DNA of 64,000 nt from Membranipora membranacea (taxonomy: Eukaryota; Bryozoa; Gymnolaemata; Cheilostomatida; Membraniporidae). A program made the position numbers and the translations under genes. The stretch lies in NCBI GenBank assembly GCA_914767715.1, contig OU612074.1:11444062-11508061 (forward strand), written 5' to 3'. Position 1 is the stretch's first letter, and the number at the start of each line of letters is the position of its first letter. Positions 24,801 through 33,800 of this stretch are shown one piece after another. A model generated the notes under the pieces. It saw only the letters and a list, made by a program, of their open reading frames with translations, was not told the DNA's origin and did no database searches.

Positions 24801-27800
24801 TGGCAGCTCCGAGGTTGCGAAGAGGTCACAAAACCACAGGTTTGGCAGAGATTAATTTGATAACCAGTGCTACACCAAATTTAAACATAACTCATATCGA
24901 ACTACTGAGACACATACTACAATCAATTAAACCATTTCTTGTATATTGGGAACGGTGGTAAATTCCAGGTAAATATGTATTCAACTTTGTATTTCTCTGA
25001 TACTCCTATCAAGATCAAGTCAATAATAACTTATTAGAGATGAATTAAATCCCCTGAGAATTCCAAGTCAACATTGCATTGCGGGAGAGGTGTTTAGACG
25101 CCTTATCTGGCTCCAGTGTGACTTTCAACATGAGACCCTCACATGTCATAAATGAGATAAACTCGGAATAAATCATCGTGCGATCTCAATACGCTATTCA
25201 AAAGCCTAAAGAGAGTGCGCTTATTGCCTATATACTTGACACAAGATAACATGACACAATAAAAGCTGCGCAGAAAACTACCAATTGACTTGATTAAAAC
25301 GCAAGGACACAGGATCACAAAACACCAAAAATGAAACGGAAAATTAAAAACACATCATCGACACAACAACGGCAAAAATGAGACAAATCCACCAGCATGC
25401 CAAATTTTTAAAAACAGCTTTTTCACTAAGATCAGCGGCGGCAAAGAGATGCAGCATGAAAAAAGGGTTTGCTTGCAAGAATCAAGTTGTGTGGAGAGGG
25501 TTTAATGAATGCTGATTCGTTCATCAATGTTGAGGTTAACAATACACTGTCATCGAGACTACACTATTAACATGTATAACCATGCTCGTTAGAGTAAATT
25601 TAGTATGAGTACCTAACATGTTCCTACCCCTAATAAGCTAAATTGAACTCGGGCGTCACACCAAACTCCACGTGGTGGTACTCAAGCTAAGTGAATTAAT
25701 TCACTTAGCATGAGTACCATCACATGGAATTTGGTGTGACGCCTGAAGTTGTATCTTACTTATTGGGGCGGGAACATGTTAGGTACTCATACTAAATTGA
25801 CTCTATCGATCAGAGATATACATGTAACAGTATATCACGTGATCAATGAGGTTAACAGTGTTGTTTGCTTATGAAAAGTAGAGAGTATAATAAAGATATA
25901 CAAAATAAATTTACCAGTGGTTTTCTCTGCATATTCTAAATACAACAGAGGAAAAGACGGGAGGTTAGTTTGAAGCTAACTGCTGGACAACTCTAGCAGT
26001 CTGTTGGTGGGCCTACTACATAGATTGGTGGGATTTAATTTATTATTGGACATATATGGAGTTGAGTTAAAGACTACCCAAAGACAGATGCATGTTATAG
26101 TCAGGCAGACACTTATGATAAAGTTATATCAGACCCACAAGGTAAAAAATTCAACGCTCTTCTTGGTATTATTTGTTGATAGTGACCATGCAATTCTGAC
26201 ACAACTTTATCAAAAGTAAAGGCCTGACTATAACATGCATTGGTCAATGGGTGGTTTTTTAAGTTGTAAATGTTTTTTTTTCAGCTTACCAAATTGACTG
26301 GCTGAACCTGGGAATTTCCATTTCAGTTACTCCTCATAACAATTTTGATTGGTTCCACATGCAAAACTCATTGAAAAGTTTTTTGCCAAAATTACTGGAT
26401 AGCCGAACCTTTCAAGTTAATTCAATTCTGCAAAGACTTGAGTTTTCATCTCAACATGACATGTAGATTATTTAAGGTGTCCTGAGATTATTGGACATGT
26501 GCTGATACACATATATGAACAAAAAATCCACACTAACGCCTCAGAAATAAAAAAAGTTAATAATGGGATCACCATATACAGCCTTAGCACTTACCATGAA
26601 TCCCATGATGCCGGTCGGGACGGTACCAGTAGCCACCCCATCTATGTGCTCAACAAGAGAATCTGAGGCAAAAACCACCAACATCACACCAACCATACGA
26701 ACCAGTTGTACCTGTTATAATAATAGAGATAACAATGTAAGGATGAAGTTGAGGTAAGTCATAAATATGGCAGAACCTTACAGCCACAGACTTAATATAT
26801 AGTAAATAATATATACATATATAGATATTATATAAAGTAATATATTAGTGTATTAAGTCTATGCTTACTACAGTAAACAAAAACAGAAGTGAGCTGAAAT
26901 TGTTCGCTCACTTTGGAGTTACACTCCCACAACAAACATAATACAAAGAGAAGACAACTTATGACGAAAAAGATTCCTATTCCTAACTAGTATTTGTGTC
27001 TGGTTGCCAGTGGGAATGTGTGATATGTTATCATCATTAGGTACATCTTGATATGGAATGACTTGAATTTAAGAACCAACAGGCACAAACCATTTGATAT
27101 TTATAGTCGGGGTGTATTTGGTTGACAGCTCTTTCACATTCTGTCCTCCATTCTGTTTCTCTCACAGAGTCAGCGAATACCAGAGCCTCCTTACTCAGGT
27201 CTAACTCCTGAAACCTGTTAATAAAATACAAAACAATAATTAGTAAGTAACATAATAAATAAAATATATACTAAAATTTATAACATAATAAAATAATAAC
27301 TCCAAATGAGATATAAAATAATGCAAAAATCTGTTCAAGTTAATCTACAACCAGGTCAAAATATTTTGCATCACACCTCCTACCCTCCCCCCCCCCGCAC
27401 CCACAGGGTGATAATATAGCAAGTTGATATTAATTAGGCATCATCGCTTTTCATAAACTCCCACCTCAGCTAGCTAACTCTGGTACTTGTTTACATTAAG
27501 ACACTCCTAAATTGGTGAATCTTCACTTATTCTAATAATTACACTTCCAGGGTACATCAGGATGTTATGGCCTGGGGAACTTCTAATTAGAGTTCCACAC
27601 CCGTCATGGAAGCTTGTTGTGCGAAACAAACATCAATACGCCAAACTCTATTTCTCAGACCCTTAGTTCTTAAGGCAACAGGTAGCCACTGTATCCCCTA
27701 GAAAGCTAAATAAAAATTTGTTATTCAGAGTCAGAATCAGCCCCTTTGGGGTTTCCATCTGTCATTTAAAAAACTTAAAACGGTTTGGAAGTCCCTGGTG

Positions 27801-30800
27801 TCAATCTGTCAATATACCAAAGAGGTTACTTAGACCTAAGCACATTGACTACCGCAGTTTATTTTTGGTAATTGAGCAGGATGAACCAAGTTTCATGCGG
27901 TTTCCTACTGATCAGGGGGGTCTTTCAATTAGAAAGAGCGATCCTTTACTAAAGCAAGTGATCACTATCACATTGCTCCAAAATTATCACTCACTTGGTC
28001 TTTCAATTAGACAAAATCGCTCTCAAATCGTTCACTCAGAATGTATATAGTTCCATCAAGTGAGTGAGCGATCTGAAAGCGAGAGCCTAGCAGGTATCAC
28101 TCACTCAGGGAGTGAGCGATCAAATTGTGATTTTGGCTGTTTCTAATTGAAAGACCCCCCTGGGTAACAAAACAAAATAACAAAGTAGCAAATGTAACAG
28201 TGCAGTTCACTTAATTCAAACCGTTGGGGACCGCAAAAATTTGTCCCAATTTAGCAGATTTTGAATTAAGTGACATTAGAATGCATTGAGATCTGGCTGA
28301 AAGGACCAATTTTCCTTGCATGAATTAACAGCAGTTTTGAATTACAAAGTTTGAATTAACCAGCTTACACTGTATAATCCAAACTCATTTGTCTATTGCA
28401 TATTGCTAATGCATATTGCCTGCATATGTGACAGTCAAGCAACATGCAGTTCTAAATGCTAATGCACTATGTGAACAGCATCACACATCTCACATACACA
28501 CTGACACACTACTTCCACAGCGAGCTGATTTTATGGCAAGATATTGATCACTCTTGTCCAGTGTCAATCAAAGGTTGTAAACTCTGAAAACTGGGCAATG
28601 CCCCCCACGAGTGATGTGCTACATGACAAAACTGCTCATTCAAATCACACAATCTCCTTAATGATAGCTACAAACATCAATATCTTACACCTGCCTAGCA
28701 GATTAAAGTTTCATGTGCAAATGGAACTACTGGTCATAATCAGGGGTCATACTAATACTACTAACATTGACAGAACCAACGAAAGAAGATTAAACCTGCC
28801 TACATAAATCATGCACTGACATAATATTTCATTAATATATGAGTGACCCTGCGAAGTTGCACATATAGGCAGATAATATTGTGGCCTTACCAAAATCAGA
28901 ACCATTATTGCAAAATAAAGACTTTTGCTTCATATGATATAATAAAACACTCAAATTGCAAACTCATTCCATATGCTTGGACTGCAAAGTCACACACATA
29001 TAAGCAGGTTATATTGTGGCCTTAGCTACCAAAATGCGAAACATATCATAAGATGAAGATTTTTTGCTTCTTACGTATATATATATATATATATATAATA
29101 AAATACATTTAAACTGAAAACATTTCTCGTTGTCTTGCTAAAATTGGCTAAAATAGCCAAATATCTAGCAGGTTTAGCTTTTCATGTACGCAATATTTTA
29201 ATTAGTATACTCCGATATCCTGTTTCACCAAAGCAAAAAAGCTGTGTCCAACAAACTGTCTTTCTCTAGTTCAAAACAGCTCACTATCAATCAGAAGATG
29301 TTTTCATACTAAGTTTGGGTATAATTTACCTTTATCAGCAAATTGGGCCATAAGAGCTCATGTAAACAACTGGTAGTGTGGCCAAAACAATAACCAAGAT
29401 AAGTCCATGCCAAAAGATAACATAAAACTTGAATGAAATCTTAAAATAGATACCAAGGAGCCCAGACAACACTCGACCCCTTATGACTCAAAACCATATT
29501 GGATAAGTTACACATAAACTAGCTGATCCCCTCTTTGGTGATATAACCTTGGTTGTTATATCTTGAATTTCTGTCACTCAAATAAAAAAATCTGATGCAC
29601 TGATCTACTTTAAAAGTCTTATTGAATGCGCTTCAAAAGAACTCTGAGAATTATTTTGCCATTGCCATTATATTAGATGGTGGCGCGATGTCATTGTAGT
29701 ACAGCTCGCCTCAAATAAGTTACTAGATCTAAATATATAAACGTTCCCTTCCTCGTTCGTAGAATTTTTTTAGGTTTGCTTCAAATTATATTTTATTGCA
29801 TGCCATAATTCATCTTTTTCCTATTTTAGACCATGTACGCATGATCTTAATGGTGTCAAAGCCCTGAAAAGATCATCAAAATAAAGTTTATATTCGTTTC
29901 CTCATTAATTCCTTAATTTTGGCTGCATTATGATAGCATTATGATAGCGATATGAATAGCGATATGATAGCGTTAGGGTAGTGTGATTTTATAGTTACTG
30001 ACCACTGATATAATATATATATTATATGGATGAGGGGAGCATAGGCCTATCTGACTCTGAACAGGCGTTTGGCTATTTATGTATGGTTGCTGGACAGCAT
30101 TTGATTTGATTGGTCCACAAATTCGGAATCTAATATAGCTGACCCATGTAAACTTTTGTCAAGCAGCTTGCTGAGGTTTTGAAGGTTGTTACTAGGACTT
30201 AAATCAATGAATATGTAAAAACTGCCAGATATTTAGATCCTGATCCTGATATATAAAATCATACCAATGGTTACTGACCCTAGAACGATTAGCGAAGGAG
30301 GAGTCTCTCGAGCATTTACCAGCCAGGGTAGGATATCTTCGGACGCTGGTCTCCCGTTCACGTTCCATGTTCCAACAAATAACCTACAAGGACAAAACCA
30401 AATATATTATAACCATTCTCTTTCATCCAGGATGGTGATTTTGCTATTTTGAATGCATCACATATAAATACACAATAGACATGACGTATACACTCGTTAA
30501 AATATTTACAGTGTATTTATATGCTTATGGTTGAAGGTTATTGTGCCAGGATGTGTAACAGATAGCATGATGTCACTGTGGTAAGCTAGGAGTTTAGTGG
30601 TGACCCGCAAGTTCCCAACTGAAAATCATGGGATATCATGCGCCTTTAAATCTGTACTTTATTAATATCAGTATAATGAGCTCAATCAGTAACCTAACCT
30701 CCACAACTGCTTTAGGTACAGAGCCTATTCATTTAGTGGTTTTATTCAATGATGGCAAGCAGTATAAGGGCCTACGAAATGTCTGCAAAGCAAAAACGGT

Positions 30801-33800
30801 AGTAAACCTGCGTTCATGAATTTTCCAGTTTTCAGTGCAGTACTTGCCAAATAAAACGGCATGAAAACCTGGAGGGTAGCTCTACCAATTCTATTCTATC
30901 TAACAGGCCTGCGAAATATGACAAATAACTCTCGCTCAACTAACAGGTAAATACCAACAGCCACCAGCTTACACTACAAAGCATTGTGCATATTTACAGC
31001 AGCAACACAAGTGGACACAACAAGCGTAAAAAGTGCAGCAGAAATAAAGTGACCGTCAAACCTTAGTTTTTCTTTGGTGAGGAACTCGTTCTCTTTGCTT
31101 CTCATCAGCAGCCGAACGTGAGCATCTCGATTTCCGAAGCTGTTAGCCGAGCTGCTTCTATCCGTCGAGTCCATACGGATAGCACTCATCTTCCTATAAA
31201 TGATCAGATAAAACTTGGTGACCAGGAGCAGAAAGCTCAAGGCTTTGGATCAGAATTCAGTAATATGGATTGCTTTTCGTTCAGTGAAATACCATATCAC
31301 ACAAGTTAGACTTCAGATGTTAAGCGTGTTAATAGGCAATATAAAAATTAAATTTCAAAATAAACATTATAAGTAACCTATCAAAAAAATTAAATTAAAA
31401 TTCTGATGAATGCATTTAATAGTAATAAACAATAATAGTACTGTTGAGTGCATTTTGAAGACTCTTTCTCAATTTTTTCAAATTCTGCACCGAAATTAAC
31501 TTCCTACCTAGCCTTGCCCTTGATGCCCATGATAGAATGCCCCTTAGATACCATCAAAAGTTTATATGTTGACACAGATCTTAGGAGACAGCGACTAGTA
31601 AGTTTCCCAGCTACTCAAATACTGAAAATATCAGGGAAGTTTGAGGACAGGAAGTTAATTAGACTCAACTGCTGAGTCAGCAGTGGTTGGCACAATTTCC
31701 TGCAGCATGGAACGATAAAATTTAGATGCAGTTTGCACTAGGCCTAGAGACTTAAAATAGTACTGTTGTCACTATTACATTAAAACTAGTACATTCAGTC
31801 TATGGTTTGCGCTCATAGTTCCTCTTTGTCAACACCATCACTTTCTGGTGAATATTCCACAGCACTATCTGAAAACCCTACATCAACGGCAAAATTTCCA
31901 TATGAGTCAAAAGTCAACACGGATATGATAATATGACAGCGTCAAACTGACATGAATGGAAAAGTTTCCCTACCAGTTAAAAGCCTGAACTGCTGTGATA
32001 ACTGCTGAACATATATGATATTTTACATCAGTGTCAAAATGACATGACTGGAAAAGTTTCCCTACTCAGTAAAAGCCTGAATTGCAATGATAATTTATAA
32101 TAGTGTCAAAGCTAAGACTTACTACAACTCAGAATATCTCACTGTAATCAATTCTAGTGTGCGCCTGCTCTATAGGCTATACACAATGTTGCTGACACAA
32201 AGATCTTTGAGATCTTGTGCACATCAACAACACGTGCATTCTGTCAATATATTAGGGGTTGTCAGCATTTTTAATAAATACAGAATGACACAAAAATCAA
32301 TAGAATGGCAATATTTCTAGCTAACTTTCCACAGCCGTACAAACTAATAATATATAATTTACATGTTTGTTCAGAAATCAACCCAGCTTAAAAGTTTTAA
32401 TCTGATTGTCTAGCAAGGTTTGGACTACATAATTTTCTACAGGCCCCTATAGATTAATTTCAATGGCATCGTTGCAAAACTCCAGTTGTGAAATAGCAAG
32501 CAATAACAAGCTAAACGGTCCCTGTGGTATTTCCAACACTGTCTATAGTTCTTCAATATTTAGATTTTTTGTGTGCCATGAAATGGGTTTATATTTAAGG
32601 TTCTACCATAGACTCTTGAGAAATATCAACTATGGGTTCTACCCTAGAAAAGAACAATCTATATATATATATATACACTGGGTCTCATTTGACCACCCTA
32701 TTTTACAGGCCCTCATTAAGTGCAGGTGTCTTGTGTGGGGTAGATACTCTATACCCTTGCCCGCCGGCTATGGGGTCAATGTCACGGTTGCTCAGAACTG
32801 CCATTGCAGGAGCTTGTGAGAAACTTTACTAATCTCACCACTTATAATAGCAACTTTCACTTCCTTGACATATCAGGTATTTGGCATATTCGCTCAACAC
32901 CTCAACGGTAATTAAGGTCGGTACCCCCCCCCCCCCCCCCCAACACACGAGAATACTCAAAAGCCTACTTACTTGTTGGAGCTAACTTGCTCTTGCCTGG
33001 AGCCTCCTTGCACAAACTGACCTGAAATGAAAATTTTACAGATTATTATCCTGCATCCTGCATGTTGACACCATTTATTTTGAAAGATTTGGAAATAAAC
33101 TAATTGTTTGAGAATTAAAACCCGATAAAACACAAAAGATTGGCATAACCCAGAGATTTGATAATAGTGTTGTGTGATTGCCAAGGCTTGACATGACAAA
33201 ATATGGATGCCCAACTGGGTTACAATGCTGGTAACTCCTAGCTTTGTCACGCAGCTGCTTTTACAAAATAAGGGAACTCCAATATCAATAAATATTACTA
33301 GAACTGATAAGATCAGAGACCACCGAAAAGAAGTAAAACTCAGTTGGACAGATCATAGAATGACAGATCATAGAATGTACAAATTCACCCTTCCGCAAGT
33401 TTGACCATCAATGGCATACTAGGCCTAAAAACATATTTACGCATGATGGAGTTTGCTCTTGGCAGGTAAACTCTGCTGTTGATTGTAAAAGGAACTGCAC
33501 ATTGCCAAAGTATAATGGTAGATATAAGATATAAAGGTAGGTACTAACTATACTGGGTCAAGGATTGATATGGGGGATGGGAAAGTGGTATATATTAAGC
33601 TTAAATTCATTTGACTGAATGAAGTTTTCTGCATGGGTGTGTAAAAGAGACTCCCCCTACTCACCCAAGTGCCACTCACAATATTGAACCACTTTTATAT
33701 ACTTTCCCTGTGGATTCAAACTTATTCCAAAACAATGGGCTGTATAAATTTGGAGTTATCTGCTCTCATTCTTCATACTGACTCTCGTGATCTGACTGGG

